DNA of 64,000 bases from Nymphaea colorata (GCF_008831285.2 NC_045142.1:24303300-24367299); one strand, 5' to 3'. Positions 22,140 to 35,532 are shown, numbered from the stretch's first letter. Numbers and translations: made by a program. The notes: a model not told the origin generated them from the letters alone.

Positions 22140-25100
22140 ATGGCGACGGCTTCTTCTATCCTAAATCGCCTTATCCCTTGCAGAGGAGGAGCACTTTCAT
22201 CATATTTCATCAGTGGATTCTCGAGATGTTTCTCCACTTCCAATCAATACGTAGGTATGTGGCATTCCCCTTTTCTCCAGTTTTGAATCTCTATAAAAAA
22301 CTTGTTTGCCTTTGTTGGTTGTGTTCCTTGTAATTTTTTAATGGTTATTGGCGATATTGGTGTTCAATATTTTGCGGGGAGTGCGATTGATTTACTGGCC
22401 TTTTCGCTTAAATCATTTTTAAGACGTATTGCGCATTTTGGTGTCTGGTTTTCCGGTGGGTGTTTGACTTGAGTGGTTTTTTGGCCTAAACGATTGTTAA
22501 GCAATGTTTGGTATGATAGCGTTTGGTTTTCTTGTTGGCATTGTTAATTTGAGTGTTTTTGCCTTAACTGTTATTAAGGTGTGGTGGAGATGATAGTGCT
22601 TGATATTTTGATTGGTGTTGTCGGTTTGAGTGGATTTTCCGGTCGTGTATATTTCAGTGAAGGTTGGGATTCCGGAGTTCTTGAATGGTGTGGGGAAAGG
22701 GGTGGAGACTCACATACCCAAGATCGAGGCAGAAATTGGGGACTTCCAGAAGCTTCTAGTGACTAGGACCCTGAAGCTGAAGAAGCTTGGTATCCCTTGC
22801 AAACATGTACGTGAAAATTCCTTCTTATTTTCTCTTCTTTAAGATGCAGTCTAATTATATGATTTACTCTTTAGCCTTTTCATCCCCTTGTTTCGATTCT
22901 GTGGTATTCCTGTCTCTGTTGGGACAGTAGCTGATACACCTAGTAGGTTTAAGAAAAAGTGCATAGAACACTCAATTGATCCACGATTACCTCAATATGT
23001 TTGCGGACACAAGGTGGAGATAATTGATCATCTTGTTCATATTCGGTGAAGCAACTTTATACAACGTTATGGCAAACCTAACATCAGTAACTAGAAAAAC
23101 CGTCAATCAATAGTTATCGTACCTCTGAAGCCTCTTGTTGAGTAGCTTGGTCTTCTTTTCTTTTGAACTTGGATAAGTTAATTTTGCTGTATTAGTAGTT
23201 CTGCTCTTCCTTTTAACTCCTCTCACTCGTGAAGTGGCTCCTGTTAGCGAAGCTAAATTGTTTCATTGTTGGTTGTTAGTGGAAATTGATCAAGCATTTG
23301 AATGTCTGTTTTCTTTCTGTGAGTCTTTTGTTATTATATGTCTTGCCTGCAAGGTTAATGTGGTAGGAATTTTTGCCTCCTTTAATGCCTGATGCACTTG
23401 TTACAATGTGCTACATATTCATCAAACACTGATGTGGAATGTTTGGGCCAGAGCCTTTTCTTCTTTTTTTGGGTAATAAGCTTTACGATGATCTTATGCT
23501 AGCTATTCCTCTTCTAACTGGTTCATGCTTCTTATGCTTCTAGAAGCTTGAACTCAGAATGACATAAAGTTGAGTGAATGTGCCAACTCAAAACTAACAC
23601 AATTGACAATCTTTGATTCCTCTTAGATTAGAGTATTATGTAGGTATTACCATCATGGTATTGTTGATGACTTAGGTACCTTGTCAAATGTCTGTCTTCT
23701 TATTTATGGCTGATGATTTTTGTGGCCTAGCTTTGCAGGGTCAAGGTTTTCTTTTTTATTTAACTTGTATGTCCTCTTATCTTTAAAGAAACTATTTTTC
23801 TTAATAGTTGCCTTATTTTTTATAGAACAAGATTTTTATGTGGAAGGTTTGCTCAATGAGAGACCATTATCTCCAAGGGGCTACTATGTTAATGCAAAAT
23901 TTGTTCCAGGCATGAACACAAATTTTCTGCACACAGTGACATATAAAGTCACCCAACTGCTAAACCTGCCTAGTTAACCACAAATCTTGAAGACATAAAA
24001 TAGAAAAAAAAAGCAGCTAGTTGAGTACCTCATATCATTCTAATGGGACGAAATTAGCTTACTGGCCAGGTTTGGTAAGCCTTCTCCTTCGTTATCTAAC
24101 GTCTAGTAGACCATCTCTTTTGTGTATAGTTCCTGTCGTTTTTCTTAGGGAGCAGGATGTTTGTTGTCCTTCTGATAGCAAGATGCATCCCTTTGCTCTT
24201 TTACATCCAAATTTCTTATTGATAATGGTGGTTGACACGATCTGTGCCACTCCCATCAATTTCATCAAGTTTGTGAGTAAGAAGACTTTTATCCCCATGA
24301 TTCAACTCCATTTCATTCTCCAAGCCCTTTGCCTTTTGTTTTCACTCTCTAACTTTTCTTCAAGTTAAATGGTTGACATTTTACATTTTTTGGCAATTCT
24401 TTGGATTTCTTGGAGCTAATGAGTCCTTTCTAATGAGTAATTTCTAAAAAGGAGGTTTTAGGCCTATGAAAGAAGGGGGTTTTAATTGAGATGTTCTTCA
24501 GTGCATCTTCTACTTACAATTACTTGCACTAGGCACCCAACCTTATTCTTATCATATGCGGAAATCTAAGTTGAGCCTTGTGGAGCACAGTTTTTTGAAG
24601 AAAGGGGAATGTTTTCTTGAAACTTGCTGAGAAGGTTTAAGATAGAGCCTCTTAGCTCATAATTTTCACTTGTCTTATATTGCAGATGTGGATTTAGTTT
24701 AATGAAATTTAACCTCTTGAAAGTTGAATGAAGCCAAAATGTTTCAGTTACTACAGTCTACAGCAGTCTTAAAGGTCAAATTGAAAGAGGGAAAAAAAAA
24801 ACTTAAAAAGTTGGAATGTTTAAGTGATGACCTGTTTGTTTGCTGGACAGAACACCGGTTCCAAGAATGGTGTTCTGTTCCAGGGGTTCCTTGGTCAGAG
24901 GTGGAATGCCAGGAATTGTGTTCTTGTTGTCTGCTATTTGATAGAGCATACACCTGCAGAAATTTTGGCATTAAAGGAACTCAGGGTTCCCATATTCAAA
25001 TGAAGCCATACTTTCTACTAAGTGTGGACCTTGTCTGCGTGAACCATGAACTGAACCATACATTGTATACTTATGCCATTCAATTAGTCATCACAAATTG

Positions 25101-25650
25101 TTTTTTTGGTATAATATATAGATTGTACACTCTAAATTTTGAACGTGAATTCTACGATAATATAATACTTACGACACTGCTTCAATTAAACGGGAAAAAG
25201 GTCTATGTTAAGTGGTACTGATCTACTAAGATGATATCTGTAAGATTGAGAACTTTATCATACTATAGTAGTCTTCCTATTCTCTTTCGTGAATGATAGG
25301 ATCAACTGAAGATTGGAGGCTAAGGCTTCAGTTGCTATTGGTGTTTCAACGTGTTCTGTGCTTATATTCATTTGAATGGCAATATGTAAGAAAAAAAAAA
25401 CAGCTACATTTTTTTCTCACTTCTAACAGCTCAGATAGAATGAATTGATTCAAACTTTCCAATAATTCCCTCCAGATGTTATAATTTTTTTTAAAGTTTC
25501 TGAAAAGATTTTACTTCATTTGAAATAAGGTACTAGTTTGCTGTTTTGACAAAATTGTGATATTAAACCTTACAGAGAAAGTTGATTCTGAAGTTCACGC
25601 ACAAGTACAGGTTAGGACTATGGAGACCGAGAGCTGACAGTTCCAAGTAA
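22140..25650 (+). CDS. Mitochondrial small ribosomal subunit protein mS41 (IGR domain)
   Basis: Predicted component of the mitochondrial ribosome small subunit. Exons are 22140-22254, 22658-22806 and 25576-25650, giving 112 residues. All junctions are GT-AG and the phases close. The first 38 residues have no Asp or Glu, with several Arg and Ser (RLIPCRGG, GFSRCFSTS), typical of a mitochondrial presequence. Residues about 42-105 form the mS41 (IGR/FYV4) domain: GIPEFLNGVGKG, DFQKLLVTRTLKLKKLGIPC, then RKLILKFTHKYRLGLWRPR from exon 3. The short exon 3 was located by this conserved ending, followed at once by a stop. Intron 2 is 2.77 kb; its several open frames, up to 165 codons, are not supported as genes. 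Length and ending fit plant homologues. The ribosomal role comes from the family, not from this sequence. Confidence 0.93.
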
Positions 25651-27602
25651 ATCATCCTTTTGTGTCCTCGTCTAGAAGCTAGCTGAATGGATGAGCTTCT
25701 GAATCGGTTGCTACTCACTGTTAATTGTGGTTGCAAGTCTGGTTTCTCATGTTGCCTTAAATGCACTTTTTCCTGTTCTTGTTCCTTCAAAAATAGGAGA
25801 GATGATTCCACATAGAGATTGGAACTGCTTTGTCTTCAGCTGGTGAACCTTGAAATTGATCTCTGCTTTACTTGCTTGGCAAAAGTCTCACCAGCTGTCA
25901 TGGTACTTTTACCTTGGGTCTTCTCTTTTCTTTGACACATTACTGTCACCTAGTTTTTGAAGCTAAGGGGGAAAGGTAGAATTACCTTTGGTTGCTGTCT
26001 GTGAGTGTTGTCACTATACAACATTATTCTTTCTTTGCTTCGATGTGAACTTTACCTTCGGGACAAGTATTTCGGATTCCTGATCATTTCTTCCGACATT
26101 CCGGTGGAAAGCGAGATATCGAGCAGTAACGATTCTTGATCATTTGGTCTCTGTGGAGCCATGGCAGCAGCGTCAATTGGTGATTCCGGTATAAGATTCG
26201 GTTAGGCTGCAGCAACAATTAGCAATCTACCTTGTGCATATTGTCCACCAAATTTCAGGCAAATCTCCAGCAACCGACCAGTAAACTAACCCTGAGATTC
26301 ATGTGCAATTGCTTAGATCAGCCACCTACAAGATTTAGTTAGGTCGATTGTTTGACCTCGAGGTGGTTCGATTGAGAGAGAGAGAGAGAGAGAGAGAGAG
26401 CAGCTTTGGAGGGGGAGACGAAATCTGTGAAGAAAACTCGAAAGAAAATAGAGTAGCCAAGGCTTTATCAACCCTTTTCAGAGAAAATAACTTGGTTCGA
26501 TTAAATCAAATTTTCACATCTTAAATTTTGACAGATAATTGATGTTATTCACCCATTTCCACAGTAATAAAGCACGCCCGACGATAGATGGTGCGGATGA
26601 TGAATTGATGATACCCACTTGTGATGAAGATGAATGGTGAAGATTGTTGGTTTCGTCCAAAATATGGTTTCCCAGATTCTACAATTTGCTCACTGCTCAT
26701 GCGTGGAGACCAAAATGAGCCGGATCAAACCTAATCCCCCTACGTCATAGCTTATCGACATTTTCAACGAGGAAAAGTTAAAATATTCAAAGAACATAGT
26801 TATGATAAACATTAGCACCATTAAGGTGGCTTTACTAAATTGCACGTCTTCAATATAAACCAGTAGGACCTGAAAAGAAAAAGAGAATTGGAATCGAGAA
26901 CCACGCGGAGCGCACATCGTCTGGTCAGACATGAATACTTTGGATTATCTTGGTTGCATACTGTCATCCACAATGTTTGACTGAGAACAAAGACTTGAAC
27001 ACCTGGTAAAGGAGATTTGCAACGAACACTTCTTCAAACCTCCACAAACTTGAGGAGGTTGGGACAGGAATTATGACCACCGTCAAACTGGTTTGTTGTA
27101 TTTTGCATCAAGTGACCGTAATTCTTTAGCAGTGGACACTTGTTTCACCCTCCACAAACTTGAGAAGGCTGGGCCATCAATTCTGAAGCACTCTCAAACT
27201 GGTTTGCTTGCTGTTGTATTTTGCATCAAGTGACCATAACCTCCAAAGATAATAAATCACTCGATGATCATCATTGGGTTCAAAATGAGCCTGATAGGAA
27301 AGTTTTCCATGACACCCAAATAATATTTTTCCGCTGAAATCAAACAACGGTGCCACACTCTGTGAGCCATTGGCAGCAAGATCCATGAAAGAAACTTCCC
27401 GAAATATTTCCTATTCCTCAGTACACAGCAGTTTTAGTATTTCCTGAAGAAAAACAACCATATTTACATATGCACAATCACAGACTTGTCGTCATCAGAA
27501 AGGTTGGGATTCCCTCTCAATCAAAACAAGCCAAGCTTGGATTGATACTCGAAATAGAATTACACCCTCCATTGTAAGCAGTGGCCATGCTTCATTGTTC
27601 TG
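25651..27602. other. Convergent 3' flanks, no extra gene
   Basis: This lies between the convergent mS41 and membrane-protein genes and probably holds their 3' untranslated regions. It contains a (GA)n microsatellite at 26373-26400 and a diverged tandem duplication at 27025-27240. No supported reading frame. Confidence 0.5.
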
Positions 27603-29948
27603 TCAGCTCCTGTCATCCATACTTGCTCCTGAGGTCTGCTCTATAAAGCTACAATACAAGAAACTAGGATCAGATTCACAGGACCATAACGACAGTCAAC
27701 AGCAAGCAATGTCATCAACAAGATCCCAGTAAGAGGTCTTATTGAATAACTTCCTAAAACACTAATTGTGATCACTCAAGCTATTCTCTGCAGGTTCTTT
27801 GAAGGACTACAATTTTGAAATGTCATTTCAACTTTTTATTTTCTGCATTATTTTAGTTGAAGCAAAGTTATCTGTGGGGTACACATTCCACAGAGAAGAA
27901 AATTAAAATCTTGCCACTACAGAATGAATTTTAAGCATGTAGAAACCCAATTCTACAGAAAATAAGAGTACCAGACATAACTGAATGCTGCCAACAAACT
28001 GCTAGGCTTTGCACACTAAGAGTACCATGATTCAAGGCGCTTCTCCATATAGAATGTGGGTGGAACTCTAGGAGTTCACAAACAACAAGAAATACATTGT
28101 AGCAGGGAAGAAACACATTGGAATAGGTGCGCACTCATTATCAGAACCTACCTAGGAGAAGCAGATGCAAAAGCAGAAGCAGAGCTGCTGTCTACAGAGT
28201 TGTTGACGTTGAACTGTATTGAGATAAAGCCCGGCCTTCTTGCCATGGCAGGAATTGGCGAACCTTGAAATTTCATGCTAGAGTTGCTGTGAGAGAAGAC
28301 ACCTACAAGGTTGACATTCAAAAGGAGAAAAACGAAAAAGTCAGGTGCAACAATACAAGATCTTGATGAACAATTGGAGTTGCAAGGTACGTGAAGGGGA
28401 AGATATTCTTAAGACAATCTCCTCTAACTACATAGTATCTTTTCCTACGTGGTCGTCTCAAGGCATGGGCAATCCCAAGTATAAATTTTCCTCATCCTTA
28501 AGGCACAAGAAATCCAAATATCAAACAACACATATATAATGCAACATTGTCTAACATAAACTGGTCTGGTCCTTCTCTCACTTATGACAGATTCTGTTGA
28601 AGATAAAACCAATAATTTTGTCTTTTATGGTTGTTTAACATAAGAAAGTGTATAAATTGCTACATAAAATTGTTGGCAAATTTCTCTTATGCATTGGACA
28701 AAGTTTTTTTGAGAAGGATGCCTTGTCTTATAGCTTTTGTTACCATAAGGTGTTCTAATTTTTAATTGCTGTAGATGATTTTCAATAGGCACGTACCTGA
28801 TCAGAGGCATACTAAATAGCCGTGAGATTTGAAGAAAGCAAAATGGTTATGAATTATGATGATTGAAAAGAAAAGCCTGAAACTGTCAATAAAGGAGGGG
28901 TTGAGCGAGAAAGATGGAAGCAGAAACTATAGTTGCATGAGGTACTAAATGCCTACAACTGTTGATGCAAAGCAGATTGAGACAAGGATTTGGTTTGTAA
29001 GATAGAATAAAGGACATCAAGGAAGGATTCTGTATATTGAAGGACCCATCATATGCATTCAGCGATATACTTGACAATGGAACCGTTTCAAATCAGAATG
29101 ACAAACCATGACATGTTCTTGCCGAAACTAACGTTAGCCAATGAAGAGGATGTCAACCAGAAATAGTAAAGCAAGCGAAAGTTGTAGAATTATGTATATC
29201 TCCAGAAATGGTTTCACTCGGAAGCATCTTAACAGACACGTGATTAAAATAAAAATGTACCAGAAGTGCCCCTCTAACTTACATATATTTGCTTTTAATC
29301 AACATCATTATTTAGAAAATCATAAATCACACGATATGAGAGACAGGTAGACGTAATGACCATCTCCCAGAAAACAATAATAAGAACATAGTGTCTACCT
29401 TGCAGAATTATAACCAGGCAAAAGAGAATTGTGATGATCATGGCACAGAGGCTACCACTTGAAGATGATGATGCCTTGTTAGCTTTCATCTTCTTCAAAG
29501 CTTTCATCCTCTCAACCCTTGCTCGCTTCAGCATTGCAATCTCTGAAATCCGCTCGACTAACTTCATATCTGCAGCATCCAATGACGGTGCTTTAGGAGG
29601 GCGGGGGGGTTTAGGTGGCTTTTTACAGCCTAGTTTCCTGGGTTTTTCACCGTCAAGTCTTTTTTCTCTGAGACTCGCCTTGTCTTCCATTAACTTTCTC
29701 ATTGCTGATAATTCTGGGTCTTCTTGATAAACATCTGAATTATAGGTTGCATTATTGGATAAATTTTGACCATCCACCCCTCTGATAGGTCCATCCAACA
29801 TAACAAAGTTGCTCCTACCTATTACAGGCGATCGCCTTGACTGTTCAGTGCCAGAAGTAGTAACTTTTGAATCTTCTTCGGTGCAGTTTATTCTACCGCT
29901 CTCCAAGTCCAGGATACACTCCCTTTCTGTTTTACCAGTCTGATCCAT
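27603..29948 (-). CDS. Conserved plant single-pass membrane protein, function unknown
   Basis: Coding exons in transcript order are 29948-29399, 28302-28152 and 27648-27603, giving 248 residues with GT-AG junctions in phase. An in-frame TAA 18 bases before the ATG fixes the start. Residues 1-100 are acidic and polar. Then come a basic Pro/Lys stretch (KKPPKPPRPPK, 109-119), a charged segment likely to be helical (130-157, ending RMKALKKMKANK) and one hydrophobic span at about 167-183 (LCAMIITILFCLVIILQ). The tail has an SMKFQGSP motif and ends FIEQTSG plus a short divergent end. I recall a plant family with this layout (PPKPPRPPK, AMLKRAR, single membrane span, FQGSP) but no assigned function. 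The basic flank suggests the N-terminal part is cytosolic; this is inference. The second and third coding exons were placed by phase and family resemblance. Confidence 0.85.
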
Positions 29949-31690
29949 AGTTGTCCCTTTGGTTTAGCAGAAAAAGGCCACAACATTCATCACATACACG
30001 ATGTACCGACAATTTCCAATACAACCACTTTCCACTTTTCTGAGCGTGAAGTTTTCAGTGTTTGGCATCAAAATTCATGCAAGAAATTTTCTGAAGAAGA
30101 GAAATCACGGACATGAAAAGATGATACAGACTGAAGGAACCACCAGTAGGATCATCTCAAACAATCCAGAGTCCCAACAACCTAAGAACCTACCTTCCTT
30201 AACGATCCTTCCACACTCGGTATTACATATAATACGAAACAGTCAGGAGGTCACAACGATAGGTAGGATCTGCAATTTCATGTTCTCTGGAAGCGCCAGT
30301 ATAAAGGAATCTCAACCTTTGTTAAAAAAATATATGCCTCCAGACATAGCATAAGTGTCTATGCTCTCTTTTCCCTTCCCAATTTCACATAAGCATCAAA
30401 CTGTGAAAAACTTCAATGTATAAAAACCGCCACCAATAACCAAGTAATTCAGCACTCGATCCCCAAATTCCAAGCTGGCATCTTCAGCCTACACCATTCT
30501 TTGACTGTTCACATCCTACAATTAAAACATAAAATCTTAATCAACAACCAAGGAAGACAACACAGAGAAAACACATAACAGGCGAACTAAATGATAATAT
30601 TAATATCCTCTTCTTTTATGATAGAGAAGCTGGAGGACAACCCAATGGGGTTCAAACCTGACACCCCTGGTTGTGATGCTAACGCCTGACATTCCAGCTA
30701 TGCCATTTTATCTCAATCTATGTCATTCAAGAAAACAAAAAACTAAAGCAAAAATTTGAATGGGAAATTTTATTCCGTAGTTCGCATAAAAACCAACAAG
30801 AGAAAGAAGGAATGAATCCATAAAATTGCACTCAAGCAATGTCACCCATTTCCACCGCCCAATGCAGCTAGAGATTGCAAGTTACACGATAATTTGCCTT
30901 TTGTCGTTTCAAGAGAAGGACACAAGAAGATAAGAAAACAACCCTTTCAACGAGAGAAAGAAAGAAACTTCGATCATCGTGAGAAAATTTCTCTTCCAAA
31001 ATTTCTCTTCCGCATCACTTGAACAACTAGCAGAAATTGATTGAATCTGGCCGAGAAAATATTTCACCCGATGATCGCAGAAATGCCAATTAATAAAGGA
31101 AACCCTCCAACGACGACCTCCAATCAGAATCAACCAACAAAAGAAAAGTATATATGATATCCAAAAACAGTGATTAAAAAATCCAACTAGGAGACTCTAT
31201 TGCCCCAACCTAATCCTACGCCAGGACACCGAAAAAAAAAAAACAGAATGCATTTACCACCAGAACAAGACAAGAACATTCGCGGACACCAAATGCGCCT
31301 CGAGAAACACGAATCGCCCTTCCCCTCTATAACCTAAAACCCTTAGATTACTAACTCTGAACAACCAAGAGAAACCCAAAAATCATCAGCGGGAATGCAC
31401 CCGAAAGAACAAGGAAAAAGAAACGCATAAAACACCAAAATGCAATATCCAATCCCTTGAAGAAAAGCTCATCTGAAGACATTCAAAGAAACCCAACAAG
31501 GTAAAAGACTCACAAAAGGAGGAAGAAATGGAGCACCCACAATTTGCAGAAGATCGACAGAGAGGAGGAGGAGGAGGTGACAAGGAGAACAATGTACCTC
31601 GACGAATAGGCAAACCCGGGCCAAGAGAGAGAAAGAGAGAGAGAGGCGAATCGTCAGAATCCGCCGTTTCCTAAGCGTCGAAGGATATCT
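29949..31690 (-). other. Probable 5' leader, leader intron and promoter of the membrane-protein gene
   Basis: No separate gene seen. On the minus strand a CT-rich stretch at about 31690-31620 is followed by a good splice donor (GAG|GTACATTG at about 31598), which could end a non-coding first exon. The acceptor near the coding exon is not clear, so this is tentative. A tRNA-derived SINE lies inside (30625-30720). Confidence 0.35.
30625..30720 (-). repeat. tRNA-derived SINE
   Basis: On the minus strand an A box TGGCATAGCTGG (30705-30694) and a B box GGTTTGAACCC (30658-30648) start 47 bases apart, as in tRNA genes. The sequence between and around them is not an intact tRNA. A degenerate SINE is the best explanation. 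Confidence 0.55.
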
Positions 31691-32757
31691 GGTAAATACG
31701 ACATCTGTCAGAAAAGGTCAAAAAATAAAGAAGATAAAAGAAAAGAGAAAAGTAGAAAAAATTAATTTACGGAGGAAGAAGACGAGTGCAGAACGGGAAA
31801 ACTGGATAAGGAAGAATCAAAATCAACTCTCTCTCCCCTTTCTTTAATATTTTTCTATTTTTTTCTTTCACTTTTTCTCTTTAGTGTTTGCCAGACAACA
31901 GAAAGAAAAAATTGGCAAATTAAAGAGCTAATGGGTGGCCATCGTCCAATGACTAAAGAGAAAAAGAAAAACAAAAAATAGGAGTTTAAATTTACAATGC
32001 AACCGTCTTCGCTAAAAGTTTTACGTCACATGCATACGGCAGTCGACAAATCCACTTATTCGTTTTTTTTTTTTTACTTGTCTGCAACTTTTTTTGTTTC
32101 TTTGCTTTAATTTATTTAGTAATTTAAAAAGACAATGAAGAAGATATTTATGTCATTGAAACACATGTTTTTAGAATATCATATTCAAGAACATCATATT
32201 TTTATTCCGAAGAACATGTTATGAATGTCGTTGGTCAATTAATTGATCAAATGCTAGATGTAATCACTCTTTTTTATAAGATGAGAATATGATATTCTAA
32301 AAACATATGTTTAAAAAACTTAATGTTCTTAAGAAACACCCTTTATATTATTATTTTTTTCGTTTTCTTTTTAAATTTTACAAGTAATGGCTGAGTCAAC
32401 AACTTTTTTTTTTGGTTGAGAGGCACTTAAGTTGACGACACAAATTTAGTATGGGCACCGTATATAATTTTCAAGTCGTGAACATTGTAATGAAATTTTT
32501 GATAGGGTGGTGTGGGCAGTGGTCGACACACAATGACAATATTTTAATTCTAACCTTAAGCTTGAGCGGGAATTTGATGTAAATCCACTAAGTGTTGTAA
32601 ACTGGTTAAATTTTTAAAACGTAAAAAATTTCATTCTTATTTGTTGAACATCATGCCCACAGCATTTCCTTTGTTCTTGTTTTTTTTTTTAAGAAGAAAA
32701 ATTATCTGGGGAAAACTCTTTTTATTGTTCAACGAAAATAAACTAGTTGGTACTTTA

Positions 32758-32808
<51 letters not shown>

Positions 32809-33290
32809 TCAAATACCAAAGACATGAGCTACATATATTATCTAAAAACATGGTCTAAAACATGTAGCTACAATTTGTAGGCATAACTTTCAAAAGATTT
32901 TTTAAAAGCATTTAAGGGGTCAAAATTTTCATAACTGAAAGGTTAAGATTTTTACCCAAATGGGTTTTAATAGATGGACGTGGGCAAGTGCCCACACGAG
33001 CCCACACTTGGGAAAATTCATTGAAATTGAAAAAAGAAAAGGAGCGGTATTGGGAAAACAAAAGCTGATTGAAGGTGGGCTTTATGAAACAGGGTTTTGC
33101 CGTTATTGAGATTTTCTTGGCGGCGTTTCCCCCACCGTAACGCTATCCCGTCTAAAGGTTTTTTTCTCTTTTGTCGGGACTATAAAAAGATGCATACTTT
33201 TCTCATGACTTCACATGGAATGCCCTTTTCCATTTTATCAATTTGAAGTCTGCCTAACAAACGTTTTGGTTTTGAAAAACAAAAAATAAA
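31691..33290. other. Intergenic DNA with foldback and (AT)n array
   Basis: No gene seen. It contains a small foldback structure (arms 32159-32186 and 32285-32312), an (AT)n array at 32761-32806, and two places with the recurring GTGGGCAAGTGCCCAC-type motif (about 32512 and 32985). Confidence 0.5.
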
Positions 33291-33291
33291 A

Positions 33292-33358
<67 letters not shown>

Positions 33359-33479
33359 ATTTGTGGCTTTGAATTGGAATAGAAGAAGATTCTCTCTCTT
33401 TCTCTCTTTAAAATTTGGACGATTTTTTATAGCAAAATCCATTACATCTACTTTCAAACATGTACACAAACAGTTTCTC

Positions 33480-33572
<93 letters not shown>
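33292..33572. repeat. Two self-complementary (CT)n(AT)n(AG)n arrays
   Basis: 33292-33358 and 33479-33572 each run CT repeats, then AT repeats, then AG repeats, so each is its own reverse complement and could form a hairpin or cruciform. They are separated by about 120 bp. The open frames across them are translations of the repeats. Confidence 0.9.
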
Positions 33573-33574
<2 letters not shown>

Positions 33575-33788
33575 GTAAAGGAGTGAAAACGACCTTCAAA
33601 ATAGCTGGATTAATTTCAAGTTTTTTTTAAAGCTTTATAATTTTAGAGTAGAAAGGATGACTAACAGCTGTCACATGTAAAAGTTACTTTAAAAAATCAA
33701 AATAAAATTTATTATTTATCTATTTGGTAGACATACTTTTACGACCGAACAGATGACCGATAGTCAGCTCGGGATAACTCTGACATAA

Positions 33789-33791
<3 letters not shown>

Positions 33792-33879
<88 letters not shown>
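33792..33879. repeat. Long (AT)n array
   Basis: An uninterrupted AT dinucleotide array of about 88 bp. A similar one lies at 34422-34506. Both are prone to replication slippage and cruciform extrusion. Confidence 0.95.
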
Positions 33880-33880
<1 letters not shown>

Positions 33881-34417
33881 CAAGCGGCGTACATAGAAAT
33901 TATAGAGTTTTCTATCTACTCTTTCACTTGGAGGCAAGAGAAAAAAAGAGAGGCTTCGGCTTCTTTGAAGTATCGTCCTCATACTTAATTAAAGAGCCAA
34001 TAAACAAAACAAGGTGAATTATTAAGTTGTTGATTTTTTAATATTTATAAGAACCACCTAAAATTGTAGAGCAGAAGAGTACAAGATAACATATATATCA
34101 AATTAAGCACTACCTTACACGATAATAATTTTTTACGGATTTAGTAAAATCCATGGTTTGTACATCTGCCATGTCTTGGCATAAACCAACAAAAAGCTGC
34201 CAAATCCTAATTATTTTATTTAAACAATAAAAAAAAAAGGCGACCATCTTTAAGACATTAAATTCGTCTTAACTTGCATCTTCATTGAATTGGAATATTC
34301 TAGAAGCTTACTTACAAGCATCCACAAACTTCTTTAAAGTTAAAAAAAATAATAATACACATATCCACTATGAGCTACACATTCAATTCAATTTTGCAAG
34401 GAAACCTAACATAGCCG

Positions 34418-34421
<4 letters not shown>

Positions 34422-34506
<85 letters not shown>
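34422..34506. repeat. Long (AT)n array
   Basis: About 85 bp of AT repeats, broken only near the right end by a GATA step. Confidence 0.95.
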
Positions 34507-34508
<2 letters not shown>

Positions 34509-35030
34509 TATAATGTTGGTGCTCCTGCCTCTTGTTCATAGGGCACTATATTTGGTTTTCATAAATGTAAAATGTTGGCATTTATAGAACTCGGAAAAAG
34601 AATTGTGCAAATCAGGTATATAAATTATAGTATATGAAATTTTTGAAATTGTTAAACCAGATTTTTATAAAATTATGTAAACCAAAAATATAAGTCAGAT
34701 GTAGAACGATCCGAGTCTTCTCTGAAAATTCAATTCAAAGATCAAAATTTCAATATTTTTATGTTCTTACTCTTCTCTCCTGTTTGTTGAGTGCTTTATA
34801 CAAAAGAATCGGTGGGGAACGACGCTTGAGACATGGATGTTATGTTAATGTTTTCCAATAAGAAGTTGCTTTAAGTTAGGCACCCCAACTTTATTCATAA
34901 AGAAACATTGTGTACCTTAATGTATTAAAACCTGAAAACCAAAATAAAAATAATGTATCCCTTGAACGTCAATAGAACTTTATACACCAAAAAAGTATGG
35001 TCAAAGTCTGCATTGTAAGAAATATATATT
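34507..35030. other. Intergenic DNA, no gene seen
   Basis: AT-rich sequence between the microsatellites with no supported feature. Confidence 0.5.
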
Positions 35031-35199
35031 ATTTTTAAGCAAGAGTTGATTAGACCAGCGGATAAGGGGGTGGTTTGTACGTGCAAACACGCACACTCAC
35101 ATAATTTTTTTTTTTTTTCAGAGTGAATGGTTCATCTATCTACCTCTCCGAAAAGAGGCAACTACGTCATCTTTGTGCCCATCAACCCCGTTGTTCACA

Positions 35200-35335
35200 A
35201 AGCTTGCGTTGGGACTTATTACGGTTTAGAAGATGAATGCAGTGGATTGTGACAGCAACCAAGAGATTTGAACCTCAGACCCTTTTGAAGTGGTTTGTCT
35301 TCCGCCAAGTGCACTACAATCCCTCAAGGTCACTT
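35200..35335 (-). repeat. tRNA-derived SINE
   Basis: On the minus strand an A box TAGTGCACTTGG (35316-35305) and a B box GGTTCAAATCTC (35274-35263) start 42 bases apart. The body downstream on that strand (towards 35040) may belong to the same element, but its far end is not defined. Confidence 0.55.
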
Positions 35336-35476
35336 ACATACAATTAATTGCTTTCAAAATAAGGCTGGTTTTTCCACATCTCATTTCCTTTTTTCCCCTC
35401 TTTCACCTACTTTTTTTTATCATATTTTCTTTTTAAAAATGATATTTTAGAATTAATAAATTCTAAATTCATTTTA

Positions 35477-35525
<49 letters not shown>

Positions 35526-35532
<7 letters not shown>

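Noticed and set aside
24724-25221. 165-codon frame in mS41 intron 2
   Set aside because: It contains low-complexity Lys and mixed hydrophobic segments, no recognised domain and AT-rich codon use, and lies wholly in an intron.
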